Positions 1 to 10,869 of a stretch of 33,636 bases of DNA are shown piece by piece (the stretch's first letter is position 1; every line of letters starts with the position of its first letter). Source of the stretch: Larix sibirica (taxonomy: Eukaryota > Streptophyta > Pinopsida > Pinales > Pinaceae); the NCBI GenBank assembly GCA_004151065.3, contig NWUY0304280146.1, positions 1-33,636 on the forward strand. Reading direction: 5' to 3'. Under the pieces are notes generated by a model. It was not told the origin of the DNA and ran no database searches. It saw nothing but the letters and a program-made list of their open reading frames with translations. The translations under genes were made by a program, and so were the position numbers.

Positions 1-34
1 AGCAAGTATACCTTTGGTCAAGCAAGATTTCCTT
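1..34 (-). repeat. AAGG-bounded short dispersed element, partial copy at window start
   Basis: Bases 11-34 carry the core CTTTGGTCAAGCAAG followed by TTTCCTT, which on the minus strand begins AAGG. The 26 bases 1-26 are identical to 33,602-33,627. Other copies are at 6,946, 10,870 and 33,572. The copy is truncated at the window edge. Confidence 0.75.
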
Positions 35-590
35 GCGTTTTTTTTATAGGTGAAAGATGTGCTTGTAGCCGGTTTATTAACACTGCTAATGAGTGGTTTA
101 TAAATAAGAAATAAATGATGAGGCTGGGGTAACTCACATGCGAGGTGGTTGTTTACTTGGTTGGATACGAACGAAGTGTAATGTCGAAGTAGTGAAAGGT
201 GAATATGATGGCGAAACATAAGGAATTCCTGTAGTGTAAAAGCATAACGAATTACTGTAGTTCGGGTGGTGGGATCTATGCCTTGGTCCATAAGCATGGT
301 AGTAATGGTCTTACCTGGTGTATTATGGGTAGTACGTTCCACAGGGTTACTGGTATGGTTAAAAAGATGTGCAGTCAACCTCAATCTTTGTCCCTGGTAT
401 TTATGATATAAGTAACAAGATAAATAGGAGGTGTATACGGCAAAACCCGAGTAAGGGGCAAGCAAAACAAAGAAGTAAATACCTGGTGTTGCAAGCTTTT
501 ACATGAGGGGTACACATCTCGACAAAGGCTTAGGGGCCAACATGAGATATTAGGGTACACTGTAGTAATTAGCAAGAGAAATAGATGTAC
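35..590. other. Spacer, no gene recognised
   Basis: Purine-rich on the plus strand (many GGTGG, GTAGT, AAGTAG words). Minus-strand frames of 60-105 codons exist at 381-698 and 569-778, but I recognise no domain in them. They partly overlap the Ser/Gly/Ala/Tyr tract at 650-775. Confidence 0.5.
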
Positions 591-593
591 TTG

Positions 594-648
594 GGGGAAC
601 CCACGTATGTAACAATGGGCAGGTAGGGACCCACGTATGTCAAAATGT
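594..648. repeat. Short imperfect direct repeat (two units)
   Basis: ACCCACGTATGT occurs at 599-610 and 629-640, each followed by a near-identical AAAATG/ACAATG context, giving a 30-bp period. No coding meaning seen. Confidence 0.7.
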
Positions 649-649
649 G

Positions 650-775
650 AAGCAGGGATGTCAGATGATGAAGTTTCATCCAGCAATACCAATAGCAAAG
701 ACTAGACAGGCAGGTATTCATAGCCAGTTCCAGCATAAGTATAAGATGCATAGCCATGAACAGGTTGACCAGCAA
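650..775 (-). pseudogene. Short Ser/Gly/Ala/Tyr-rich tract (copy E of dispersed family)
   Basis: Read on the minus strand, one frame gives GYASYTYAGTGYEY, and a neighbouring piece in another frame gives AIGIAG before a stop. The codons are GGN, GCT, ACT, TCT and TAT, the same style as the tracts at 16,150-18,988, 29,290-29,530 and 31,880-33,130. It is short, has no start and is broken by frame changes. It could be a fragment of the same ancestral sequence or an independent degenerate repeat; function unknown. Confidence 0.5.
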
Positions 776-779
776 CAAA

Positions 780-1870
780 GGATAAAGGACTAAAGATTAC
801 ATTAAAGTTATAGAGATGAAATATTACTTGTAATGTTGATTACTTATTAAGTAGAGTCTAAAAGGGTATAAGATGTCTAATAGAGTATAAGTAGAAGTTG
901 GAGTATATCTTAGAAATGAGGGCTAACGTTATGCAAATGATGCTATGAGTAACAAAAAGGTTAGATATTTAGTTGGTGAAGAAGCGAGGTCGAGATGAAG
1001 AGTTCCAGGTGGTGGGAACCGATGATCACTTGGTGTCAGGGTGAGGCATATAATCTTCACGTCATGTTGAAGTTGTTTCCCACTTTATAGACATGGTATA
1101 TCGTAGACATGGTATATTGCAATAGACGTGGTATATCGTGTCTAGGGACTTTATGATTTCCTATGTAATGTGACGTGTACATATAATGAGTAGCTATAGG
1201 AATGGGTCATTCAAGAGCTCTAGATATGATGGTCAAGTGGTGGCTAATTACCCTAACAAAAGGCAAGGTGTAGAGGGGACAAAGGGCAAGGTAGTATAGG
1301 TTTTCAAAGTCTCTAATTGTCTAATGGCTAATAGTTTCTTGTCTAGGGGTTTGGTGCAGGCCTCAAAGCTCTAATTGCCCTAAGTAAAAGTGTGGACGTC
1401 AAGGTGAAAAATGGCATTTAATGTATACTGATGTGCGAATTTGCTAACCAATCTTCTAGTTTAGGTGGTATTGGTAACTGTGTAATTTCCCTAAGTAAAG
1501 GTAATCAGAAAGTATCTAATTGAGGTGACGGGTGAACATGGACAAAAGGAATATTGTATTTGCTTATAGAGGTGATCTCCTTCTGAAATTAGCTTAGTTG
1601 GCCAAAAAGGTTGTTGTTGGCCCTAGGAGGTTAGACGAGTTTCCACAAGAATGTAGTAATTATGGATAGAGAGAAAGAATAGATGTTCAGTCTCACCTAT
1701 GATTTCTGGTAGTTTAGTTGTTTCTGTATTGGTGGTAGTATATCTCTCATATATAGAGATTTATTGCCTCGATCTTCCCTATCTCGATACATGAATTGTT
1801 TCTATTATTATGCATGCTTCGTTTCATGATGTAGTGATGCATAGTGGCAGTTTATTGGTTTATTTGGTTG
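780..1870. other. Spacer with a triplicated 16-bp word
   Basis: TAGACATGGTATAT or a one-base variant starts at 1,088, 1,104 and 1,123. Otherwise no frame, RNA or element is recognised in this stretch. Confidence 0.5.
1088..1138. repeat. Three-unit minisatellite
   Basis: Units TAGACATGGTATATCG, TAGACATGGTATATTG and TAGACGTGGTATATCG lie in direct orientation, spaced 16 and 19 bp apart. Confidence 0.8.
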
Positions 1871-1917
1871 ATTAAATGTCTGTAGTTAAGCGATCACCCG
1901 CTCCTAAGGCAAGTGTT

Positions 1918-2065
1918 TTTTATCCATCTCCTGGCAGTGCTGGGGCTGCCTGGGCATCATATCCTATCAATGAATGTCTGAAGCCCGTCCGGCTCTCCTC
2001 TCTGATGGACAAGAATAAAGCCATCAAGCAGTTCAACGATATAAGCTTAAGTTCTGTACGGATAT
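1918..2065. repeat. Diverged duplicate, copy 1
   Basis: The block containing TGTCTGAAGCCCGT, CTCTGATGGAC and GATATAAGCT matches a second block at about 2,670-2,830 in the same order. Copy 1 overlaps a 73-codon frame (1,876-2,097). Because the second copy does not keep that frame, I do not treat it as a gene. Confidence 0.65.
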
Positions 2066-2669
2066 CAGCCCAGCCTAAACTTTTTTTATGGCTGTAATGA
2101 ATCCAATCCGGCCGGGTCTTCTATAGCTCTGTACCTCCTAAGATTAATGAATCGAGTGATATAGGAGGGCTAACAACAGGTCTAGGTCTTAGGTAAGGGC
2201 TCATCAACCCATCCCATCCGGTGTTTCTACTTCTAATATAAGGGTTCATAGCATTTCCTCCTCTCCTAAGCGCTTCATTCATCAAGTGATACAGGTCTAG
2301 TTCTTAAGGTGGACAGGTAATTAGGACATATAAGGGATAAGGGTAAGGTGAAGGTTTCATAGCATGCCATCATCCATACTAATACTGTAATTATCTTCCT
2401 GGTGGAAAGAATGGGTGGGGCAGTCCTCCACTCCATGTCCTAGGGTGATAAGGTAGTAATCAAGGTGGGGTGCCCACAAATTATTGACTCGTATCACTGA
2501 GTTACTCGGTGGTAACATGATACAAAGAAGGTAATACGTGGTACCTGGAATAATTAATAAGGCAAAGGGCGTAGCGTAAATAGTTTGTTAAACTGGTGGA
2601 TGCTCGTAAGTAAAGGATGATACCCCGTACCTCCTAAGAGTTATAAAGGCAAGTCAAGTGTGATAAAAA

Positions 2670-2830
2670 TATCCTGACTGGCTCTGTCTGGGCATCCACT
2701 ATATCCTAACAGTCTGAAGCCCGTGCCATCCCCATCCCATCATCCCATCATCCCATCCCCACGAGGTTGCTCTGATGGACCATCAGAATCCCAAGCCATC
2801 CGGCAGTGAAATGATCTAAGCTAAAGGTAA
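2670..2830. repeat. Diverged duplicate, copy 2, expanded by CATCC repeats
   Basis: Shares AGTCTGAAGCCCGTG, CTCTGATGGACCA and GATCTAAGCT with the copy at 1,918-2,065. Between the first two shared words it carries a (CATCCC/CATC)n run at about 2,725-2,762 that is absent from copy 1, showing local slippage. Confidence 0.65.
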
Positions 2831-3151
2831 ACCCTCTTGGCTACTCAACTATCCCGTAGGAACATGGGAAGCCCCGAAAAGTCCTTGGCTACTTGACACT
2901 ACCATCCATCCAGCAGCTTTCATGTTATCCAGCAATAGTGAGAGCATGGGAAGTCAATTTCATTCCTCAGCTATTTGACCAACCAAGCCCATCCATCTAA
3001 GAGAGTCTGGCTGTAGCTCCTGAGGGCAGTTCTGAGGATTCCACCCCACCTCACACCAGTTGGTAGCTGCGGTCCAACCTGTTCTGAAAAGAATTAATTA
3101 TTCTGGCTCCGAACCACCAGGTGATCATGCATGCAATAAATTGGAGCATGT

Positions 3152-3205
3152 GTGTTCGTAGATTCAGGAAGCACACTTATCCTTGCTCGGTTGGGTCGTG
3201 CAAAG
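3152..3205. repeat. Dispersed repeat TCGGTTGGGTCGTGCAA, copy 1
   Basis: The order GTTCGTAG, GGAAGCACACTTA, CGGTTGGGTCGTGCAA matches two blocks 22 kb away at 25,425-25,483 and 25,625-25,685, allowing small gaps. Function unknown. Confidence 0.65.
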
Positions 3206-4126
3206 ACGGTAAATCTGGTTAAGAAGTGTTAATATTATATACGTAATAATGGTAATTCCAAAAGAATATAAAAAAGAAGTTATATTCTCTAAAGCCCGCC
3301 CGATATAAAACAAAAAGGTGGTATGGAGGAATAATATATATAAAGACCAGATCTAAAGCAGTTCGGCTTCGTGAGAAGAGACTCCTCTAAAATAGACACC
3401 AGGTTGGGGGTCTGGCACCAAACGAGTTAGTGAAGATACTACAGATAAGGAAAGGGATCTTTCTGTGGTGGCCCCTTAGAATATACTACTCGCTTGGGTT
3501 ATACCACTCGCTCGGATAAGGAAAGGTATCATTATAGGGTTCCCCGTTAATTGGCACCGGATATTCTACACATATTACTAAACCATGCTGGAGGGTATTT
3601 ATTAGATTCATGGCGTCTTTGGTCGGGCTGCTACGGCTAGCTTGGGGTGGATCTCACTGGGCTGGCTGGCTGGGATGGCTAATGAAGAAGGGGGGGGTGT
3701 GTAGCCGGTCGATCTCTATCATCTCTATTCGTACTTCTCTGACTCCGATTAAATATACTTCTTCGCTCCGCACCTCAATATTTGAAAGGCGAAGTGGGGG
3801 GTCGCCCCTTGCGGAGGTATATCTCTATATTTTACAGAATTCGACTTAGACTGCGTGCCTTACTTTTATCAAAAGCTTATTATAAGTGATTATGTGGGCG
3901 GGAGAGATGTCTTATTACGTATATAACCTATTTTTTCTTTTTGAATCTTCATAAGTCCCGTCTGTTGGGTATAAGTACAGTTCAGCATCGACCAGAGGGA
4001 GCAAAGCAACTTAGGGTCCATTATGGAGGGGTCATAGCGCATAGGGCCGCCCCACCCAATAAAGGAATGTCTTCATGAAATGACTCTGGCTGGAAGGCAA
4101 ACGCCTTTCCATGTGTTTGTACCTTC

Positions 4127-4270
4127 GTGCGACTAGGACCATATGGATAATAGTAGCCGCAATTCGTTGCGGGTTCAATGGCAAGTCGGGGTTATTATTG
4201 CTCCACTAAATAACGCGGAAACGCGAGCAGAATTCCGATCGTAAAAAAGAAAAAATAGGGCTTTTTATCC
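4127..4270 (+). ncRNA. Probable 5' end of a group II intron (domain I start)
   Basis: The segment opens GTGCGACTAGGACC, which fits the group II 5' consensus GUGYG. CGACT (4,130-4,134) can pair with AGTCG (4,184-4,188), enclosing a perfect CCGCAA/TTGCGG hairpin with a UUCG loop (4,157-4,172). GTTATT (4,191-4,196) pairs with AATAAC (4,209-4,214), and an adjacent CGCG/CGCG hairpin with a GAAA loop (4,214-4,225) follows. Such compact stems are typical of intron domain I. No domain V was found downstream on this strand within several kb, so it may be the 5' half of a trans-spliced intron or a remnant. The upstream sequence does not read as an exon I know; the intron cannot be named. Confidence 0.55.
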
Positions 4271-6200
4271 GACCATGATAAGTGGTATAAAGTTTTGTAT
4301 ATAGAAGATGAATTGCTCATTGTCGCCCCAGATCAGGTGGGTACGCCCCCCTCCTCCCTTATTACTTCCAGAGGTGGATACTGCAAAGGTTACAGAATAT
4401 ATCACTCAAGAGCAGACCTATCAGTACAGTAACACTCTGAACGTTAGGTTTGACATTATCGATAAGTCCTTTTCACTTGAAAGCTTCTGCTATCATTGCT
4501 ATTCCCAACCGCCCCGAATAAACGGGTTTCCTCAGTGTACTAAATGAAACAGAACCTGACTGAGAAGAAGGTCACCTGTGCTCCTGTGCTATTTTATCGT
4601 TCTAAAGCGCCCGCTACAGCCCCCGTCCTGACCGCTAAGGCAAATATGCCCAGCTAGCTTATACAACCTTTTATTTCTACGCCATCTCGGCGTTCAAACT
4701 TGTATCTCGGAGGATTTTATTGATGCCCAAGTTCCATTACTTCGGGTCCCTCGTTCACTAATTTGACTTTAGAGGAGGCCATCCCTCTGTTCTGTACGCC
4801 AAAAATAAGGTTATTCTTATAATATCAACAAGCTTGGCGAGAGCTATCCATGCTTCACAATAGCGGCAGGGCTTACATATAATAGCCCCCCCTGCAGGCG
4901 CCTACTTGGCCTTTCTAAGGCATCCGTAATTTTGCTAGGCCAAAGTCCTAGGGCCACCAGCGGGTTAGAAACCATATTTTCCTAATATTTGAAGTGGAAG
5001 GACACTGATGAAGCGCTGAGGCCTTTAGGCTAGAAGTGCAACTTCCATCCAATGCCACAACATGCGCTAGATTAGGTAGGGTCACCTTTCCCGAGTCTGA
5101 CTGCCGCCGCTTTCGCGCCTTGCCCGGGACAAGCAATAAACTTCCTTTCATTTCGTTTTGAAGCGGTTTACCAAGGGATCGGATTTAAGTCAAACTATGA
5201 TGGCTAACCTGATCTGAAGTCGAGGGTTTGAACGCGCGTGTCTTGCTTGGTTAGTTAAAACACCACCCAAAACACTTCTACGCGAAGTAGGTATCCGGTG
5301 CAAGTAAACTAATAGAGTAGTGCACTGTGCTTTCAACCTTCGAAAATTCTGCTGGTAATTATGGGAAAATCCTATTTTCAATTGATTTGATTGATGTGAT
5401 AAAAGATGCTGTAGCAAGCGAGATTGCATTCCTTTCCCTCGAGAATAGATATGCCCCTCCCTCGTCCGATCTAGAAGAATTGCCCCACCTGTCCAGCTTC
5501 AATCCATAACCCCTTAATCAGCCATGCCATCCAGCAATATCTGGAGCAAGGGGCGGGCGTTCGATCAACCCAAACTAAAGGTTGGTTAATGGGTCGCTTC
5601 GGATGGTTCGCGATATGGCCTACTAAAAGAGATGGGGGGTTTCTGGTGGCACCAAGGGAAGGGTTCTAAAAGCATTCAACCTTGTTGTACTTTCAGGGTA
5701 AGGGTATATAAGTGCTCCCCGAAATGGCTGGGTTCATACTGTTAGGATACACGGGTCTGAGACCTAATCATAACCTTGTGAGCACTTTCATTGGATGTCG
5801 TCTAAAGGGAGGGGGCCACCTAAGTAATAGCAGCAATAATAAGTAGTGTCTAAAGAGGATTCCAACCAATATAGGCACCCCATATCTATAACTTTAAAGA
5901 AGCACAGCGCATATATAAATAATTGCCCGAAGGTGAGGAGCGGAGCCAAGAGGAAGAACCAAAAGATTCCGGTTCTCCCTAATCTAATCCAAAAGGTTGT
6001 TTGGCTTCGTGAGAAGATCCCACCCAAGCGCATAAGATCTCATCTCATAAGGCAGTGTGAAATCGAAAAGGGAGGGCAGTTTCTTTTCTTTCCACGCACG
6101 ATCCCAGGACTGTAGGTTCCTGTGCCTTCTGTTCGATCTACAGCGACCAACCACCTTTCTCTTTATTTACCTTTTACTACCGGCCGGCTCACTTACTTTA
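4271..6200. other. Spacer, no gene recognised
   Basis: May include further domain I sequence of the putative intron at 4,127. Frames of 60-89 codons (4,308-4,547 plus; 5,327-5,509 plus; 5,846-6,115 plus) show no recognisable domain. GGCTTCGTGAGAAGA at about 6,002 recurs from 3,365. Confidence 0.5.
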
Positions 6201-6945
6201 ACTTACTGTGGAGGGGGTACCACTATCTTTTCGGGCCGAGCCTTCACCCCCAGATACGCTTTGATTAATGAGCACAGACAGCATTGCTAGGAGATTATTG
6301 CCTTTCATGTTAGTACCTGTTACCAACCACCCACCTGCTTCACTAACCAGAATACACCTATACCTCTTAGCCCTAAACACTCGCTGAATTAAGGCTTTGT
6401 TGCTAGGCACTTATACCCTTGACTTTTTCAAATTTATTGAGCCTACTTTGCTTTTACTCTAACAACCCACCCTACCCATCCATCCATAGCTTCAGCCAGG
6501 CAAGAATTGTTAGTGTGGCACTAGTCTATGAACCCTTTACCTTACCTTCCCTTTACTGTTACCATCGATCCACCCGCTTCACCAACCAACCTTTAACTGC
6601 CTCACATTGATTAGACGGGCTTCTAATAGAGCTTTTGGACGGGTAAGCATACGGCACACAGGCTGCTTCAATCACACTTCTTGGGGGGAATCAATTGGTA
6701 GCAGCTGCTCTCTTACTCTGCCTACCTTCTCTTTTACCACCTTCATAACTAGACCTGTTAACCCTAGAACACTTGCTTAATTAATCGCTTAGTGGGGACA
6801 GCTATTAACCCTTCTTATCAGGACGGGATGAACCAACCTCACTATTACTCTACTACTCCCCAACATACTCTTACCACAAACAACACCACTCACTGGATAC
6901 CACTTTACCCCTTTCCACACATTAGCTTATTTACCCTTCTATATA

Positions 6946-6977
6946 CCTTGCCCTCCCTTTGGTCAAGCAAGCCTTTC
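6946..6977 (-). repeat. AAGG-bounded short dispersed element
   Basis: CCTTGCCCTCCCTTTGGTCA followed by AGCAAGCCTTT is identical over 31 bp to the first unit at 10,870-10,900. The closing CCTT is changed to CGTA. Confidence 0.85.
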
Positions 6978-7018
6978 GTAATATTAATTTAGTTTGATTT
7001 ATGAAAGTTTTATATAGC

Positions 7019-7034
7019 CCGGGCGCTAGCCCGG
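7019..7034. other. Small perfect hairpin
   Basis: CCGGGC-GCTA-GCCCGG, 6-bp stem and 4-nt loop, lies inside the duplicated block. Role unknown. Confidence 0.6.
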
Positions 7035-7489
7035 ATACGGTACAGTTCATTAATTTACTTACAAGCGGGCGAAGCCCAGAATAACTCTTCTCATTACTTT
7101 ATGGATGAACCCGGCTAGCCAGCAGATACAATTTATTCATTAAGACAGACAGCATTCTAGGATATACCTACTTACCTTATACTTTTCACTGTTCTCTACC
7201 AACTGACTGGGCACCTACCACCTTTGCTCTTTTACAACCTCTAGAGACTGACTTACTTACTGCCTCACACTTAGACTTACAGCATTGGATTGCATGCATG
7301 GAAGAGCTTCACATAGAGCTGCACGGGCTTCAATACAGTACCAGCCTTACATTTTACCACTTTAGTATTTCTTCTGGGTAGGGTACCACTATGACTAATT
7401 GTTCCGGCTGAGCTCAGGATACGATTCATTCATTAGAGCTCACTGCAAGGAATATACCTACCTGCCTTTCACTTCGTTCCTGCCTGCTG

Positions 7490-8340
7490 TCTTGCTTTGC
7501 CTTGCCTTGTTCCGTCATCAAATATGGAGACAAGCGATAGCGATCAACATCTATCATCGAGATAATACATCATTTAGATAATCGGTATTGAACCAGATTT
7601 GTGTAACCAAGCTATTTCAATAAGGGCTCTATCAACAGGCTCATCTTTAACCAGGGCTGGAATTTACTCTCTTCTAACGGGTAGGTCAAACAAGGAAGGG
7701 GTCATGGCTCTCTTAAATAATGGCTTTCATTGCTGCATATCATATACCCATCCTGCGTAGTGTTCGACTGAAGTGCTGGGTTATTTGGCCCGCTATCTTA
7801 TCTATTCCGGCAAGTACTATAGAGATATAACTATGTTCTTTTATTGTATTATCGCTCAATTTTCAAATCTATTTTTTCTATGCTCTAGTAAGTAATATCT
7901 ATCGTCGATATTCCCCGCTTAGTTGTTGCAGGTGGGCTCTATTCTCATCTCTAGGTTAATGTGTAACCCCCACGGACTTCAACGGACTAATGTGTTTCCC
8001 ACTCTGACGAACCCCACGGACTCATGCTTATGTGTTTCCCCCACTGCCTTCATAACATGGAATCCCGGAATAACTAACTCACTACCGGCCTAACTCACCT
8101 CATTGTTGCATAGTGGAACCTCGTAAAGCTCCACCGGTAAGCAAACATAATCTGTACCAAATCCCTCATCCGGAACACATATTATCTGTGTAAGCTGTGA
8201 GGTAAGCGAACACACTTCCCCCCGAAGGGTCCATCCGTGGGGTTAGGGGGACCCACGGCAAGTGCTGCTGTTTGTTCCTTTGGTTGAGCCGTTGGTTCTT
8301 TACTCCCTTCCCTCCCCGGAAAGTAGTATTATCTAGAGCG
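7490..8340. other. Spacer with a short tandem repeat
   Basis: At 7,958-8,050 the phrase (T)TATGTGT(AA/TT)CCC..CACGGACT is repeated about three times with drift. No gene or RNA seen elsewhere in this stretch. Confidence 0.5.
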
Positions 8341-8353
8341 GGCTGAAGGGGAA

Positions 8354-8400
8354 AAGGTTCGAAGCGTATGTCCTTTTAAGTGTTGTAATCGTCAGGGGAA
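8354..8400. repeat. Dispersed repeat AAGGTTCGAAGCGTATGTCC, copy 1
   Basis: Starts AAGGTTCGAAGCGTATGTCC and is followed by a T-rich stretch and GGGGAA. It matches copies at 26,992 (best kept), 8,558 and a 5'-altered copy at 8,500. AAGG at the left end recalls the other short element, but the bodies differ. Confidence 0.75.
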
Positions 8401-8499
8401 ATTGGTCTGTAGCGGTCAACCATCAAGGGGGAAGCTGTAGTAGCTATCCAACCACCGAGCTCAAGGAGGCAAGGCGTTAGCGATCCAACCAACCTCATG

Positions 8500-8545
8500 G
8501 GTAGATGCGTATGTCCTGTTTATGTGGGGAAATCGCTAGGGGAAC
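8500..8545. repeat. Dispersed repeat, 5'-altered copy
   Basis: GATGCGTATGTCCTGTTTAT..GGGGAAATCGCTAGGGGAA matches the right-hand part of the AAGGTTCGAAGCGTATGTCC family. Confidence 0.6.
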
Positions 8546-8557
8546 TATTAAGTCCTC

Positions 8558-8592
8558 AAGGTTCGAAGTGTCTGTCCTGTTTTACTAGGTTA
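8558..8592. repeat. Dispersed repeat AAGGTTCGAAG, copy 3
   Basis: AAGGTTCGAAGTGTCTGTCC then TGTTTTACTAGG. Two substitutions in the first 20 bases against the 26,992 copy. Confidence 0.7.
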
Positions 8593-8610
8593 ATAGAAAA
8601 TAGCATAAAG

Positions 8611-8656
8611 AAGCAGTCGAAACAGAAGGCAGTCGAAAGGAAGGCAGTCGAAAAGA
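8611..8656. repeat. Three-unit minisatellite
   Basis: GCAGTCGAAA occurs three times with about a 15-bp period, separated by AAG/GG spacers. Confidence 0.8.
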
Positions 8657-8659
8657 TAG

Positions 8660-9420
8660 ATCGATCACATAAAGTAGGTGGAAACTGATAGCGCATAAGT
8701 TTCACAGTGGGCTTTAGGTTCACGTCCCTAGGTATTCTTGGTGGGCTGTTTCTCCAGGTGTCGTCGAAAGGTCGAGGAGGGAAAGAGGGAAGAGGGATAT
8801 AGGGTCCCAAGGATATTAAGTATGATCCCAAGGATGAGGGCATAGGATCGAGAGAGTTTAAGGCTGTATGGATGAGGTTCCCAAGTATAGCCCCAAGGAG
8901 GAGGTGTGATACATAGGAAACCGGCATGCACCCACTCCATTGAGGCACCAAAAATCCATATTGCCGAAGGCACTTATTAAGGGTAAACCCCCATTATCGA
9001 CGGAGCTCGTGACTCTGAAATTAAAGATTTATATGTTTTACAAGAACAGCATCTTTATTCGTTTCGGTTTCGTTCAGGGTTAGGTGGTGCACAAACAGCG
9101 AGAAGGCAGGTTAGGCAGGTTTATTTGTTCCGGTCGATTCCAAAAACTCCCTAAACACAATTATAAAGAAAAGTTTCGTTTATACGGGGTCCAACGGGTC
9201 TGATCCATCTGCTGGGTTCCCGAACTCGAGTTTTTCTTTAGTCAAATCAATGATTTCACGCAGTCAAGGCAATTCCATTCCTTCCTGAATCCAATCAGGC
9301 AGGTGGCAGAAGAAAGATAGCTTAAGCAGCATGTGAAGTAAAACCCTATCCCTTTCAATAAAATAAAGGACATTTTAGCATGCTTCCGACCCACTTTTCA
9401 ACCTTGATATGATAATGGAC
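8660..9420. other. Spacer, no gene recognised
   Basis: Minus frames of 131 codons (8,556-8,951) and 81 codons (8,728-8,973) overlap each other, contain runs reflecting GATCCCAAGGAT repeats, and carry no known motif, so I leave them uncalled. Confidence 0.45.
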
Positions 9421-9464
9421 CCCTTCTAAGGCTCGAAAGTCATAAATTCCACGGCCATATATGC

Positions 9465-10000
9465 ACGCCGGAAACACTCTTTTTTCACCGATCTAAGGAA
9501 TTTACCCCAACTGAACATTGAAAGTGACGTTTGATCTCGGAAGAATGGATTTTGACAATGTTTCACACGGATAGGAAGATGTCCGGCTGGGATTGCTAGG
9601 ATGAATGGGATTGCTACCATTCTTGCTGGTGGGAATCGAAATAAGCTAGCCTTTTAGTGGCTGTCGGTGGGCTATTCCAAGGGGGGTTTCATAAGTGGAA
9701 GGCAGGGCAGTTAGAAGTTTAGGCCCGAAGGGGAAAAAAATTCTATGGTACGAAGTTGCTTGTCCGCATCGGGCAAGGCCATTTGAGCTCTCTGGAAATG
9801 CTCTTTTGAACCTTAAAAACTTCAATTTGAAGTGACGTTTTTATTTATGAATAAGGGCCTTTTCCAACGTTTCGCACAGCTAGGGGGGTATGGCTTGGAT
9901 TGCTAGCTAGCTTTCTGGTTTGGATTAATGGGAATTAATGGGGGATGGCTGGCTGCTATTTATAGGATAAATAGAATTGCTGGTGGGGATTTATTAGCAA
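9465..10000. repeat. Diverged tandem duplication
   Basis: Copy 1 (about 9,465-9,620) and copy 2 (about 9,795-9,915) share in order GGAAA(C/T)(A/G)CTCTTTT, GAAGTGACGTTT, TTTTGACAATGTTTC/TTTCCAACGTTTC, CACA, GGATTGCTAG. A weaker third copy may start at 10,010. No coding sequence recognised. Confidence 0.55.
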
Positions 10001-10200
10001 CTGGTACATTTGAAAATGATAACCTGGACTTTTGGACGTTCCACTGATGATTCATTTTAACAATAAACCACTGCTGCTGGCTTACCGCGGGCTGGCTTTG
10101 ATTCTAGAGGGAGGAACCTGAGAGAGAGGAATACCCTGAGAGTCCAACTTGCCCCGTTGGAGGACTACCCCGTTAGAGTAGGACCGTGAGAGGACTGCTT

Positions 10201-10720
10201 ATTTCACCTTCCCACCAAACGACAACTGGTTATTGCTTACTTGCTTGCTTAATTGCCTGACCACTAACCCTTTGCCCAACAAATGAACCTGGGACTTACT
10301 TGCCTTGATTACTTGCCTGGAACCCTTTGAACCACAAACTCCACGAACCCACAACTCCACCACCTCACAACGACACGAAACATGGCCCACCACATGACAA
10401 CAGGTCCTTGCTTTTGCTTTATTGCAAGCCTTACAACCTTTGACCAACTAATAACTCCAACTGGCTGGTGCTCGCTTTCTTACTTACTTGCCTTCCTTTG
10501 CCCACCAAATGACAACTGGTTTTTTATTGCTTTCTTACTTGCCCGGAAACCTTTGAACAACAAACTCCACTAACCACCCAATAAAAACAACTCCAATAAC
10601 TACTCCAACCAGTTATTGCTTACTCGCTCGCTTGCTTGCCTTCCCACACGCAGCCCATCGAACAACGACAACTTTTTATTGCTTACTCGATTGCTGCCCG
10701 GAGATATATTTTGACCTGCT
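10201..10720. repeat. Tandem array of diverged units
   Basis: Core (CC)ACCAAA(C/T)GACAACTGGTT..ATTGCTTACTT appears at about 10,212, 10,504 and 10,655, with partial copies at 10,270 and 10,605. Units also share CCTTTGAAC(C/A)ACAAACTCCAC. The small frames through it are by-products of the repeat. Confidence 0.7.
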
Positions 10721-10869
10721 GACTTATGCTTACCACGTACCCGACCTATGCTTACTAAAAAAAACCCTACCTATGCTTCCTACATACCATTGGTGTTACT
10801 AACCAAGAGACAGAGCGGGACTACCAGTTACATAGATGCTTGTACAATTTATTGAAATAGAAATTGAAT

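Larger units (their letters stand above)
2070..4120. other. Spacer with duplicates, no gene recognised
   Basis: Apart from the second duplicate (2,670-2,830) and the dispersed repeat at 3,152-3,205, I see no supported feature. Small frames (for example 3,610-3,849) show no family motif. The words CTGTACCTCCTAAGA (2,131) and CCGTACCTCCTAAGA (2,626) are another short repeated pair. Confidence 0.5.
6210..7480. repeat. Block of diverged tandem duplications
   Basis: A motif series GGTACCACTAT, GGC(C/T)GAGC, CAGATACG, (T)TTCATTAGAGC/ATTAATGAGC, ACAGACAGCATT recurs at about 6,217, 7,105 and 7,383, with a partial copy near 7,025. CTGCCTCACA-TTAGAC recurs at about 6,598 and 7,258. Copies differ by many substitutions and gaps. 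Long pyrimidine-rich runs on the plus strand; no gene recognised. Confidence 0.55.

Noticed and set aside
5327-5509. 60-codon frame FENSAGNYGKILFSIDLIDV
   Set aside because: Looks protein-like in composition but matches no family I know, and overlaps an opposing frame; not called as a gene.
8284-8300. GAGCCGTTGGTTC as a group II domain V
   Set aside because: The internal hairpin of domain V is missing.
8556-8973. 131- and 81-codon minus frames
   Set aside because: They overlap each other in different frames, follow local GGATCCCAAGG repeats, and have no motif.
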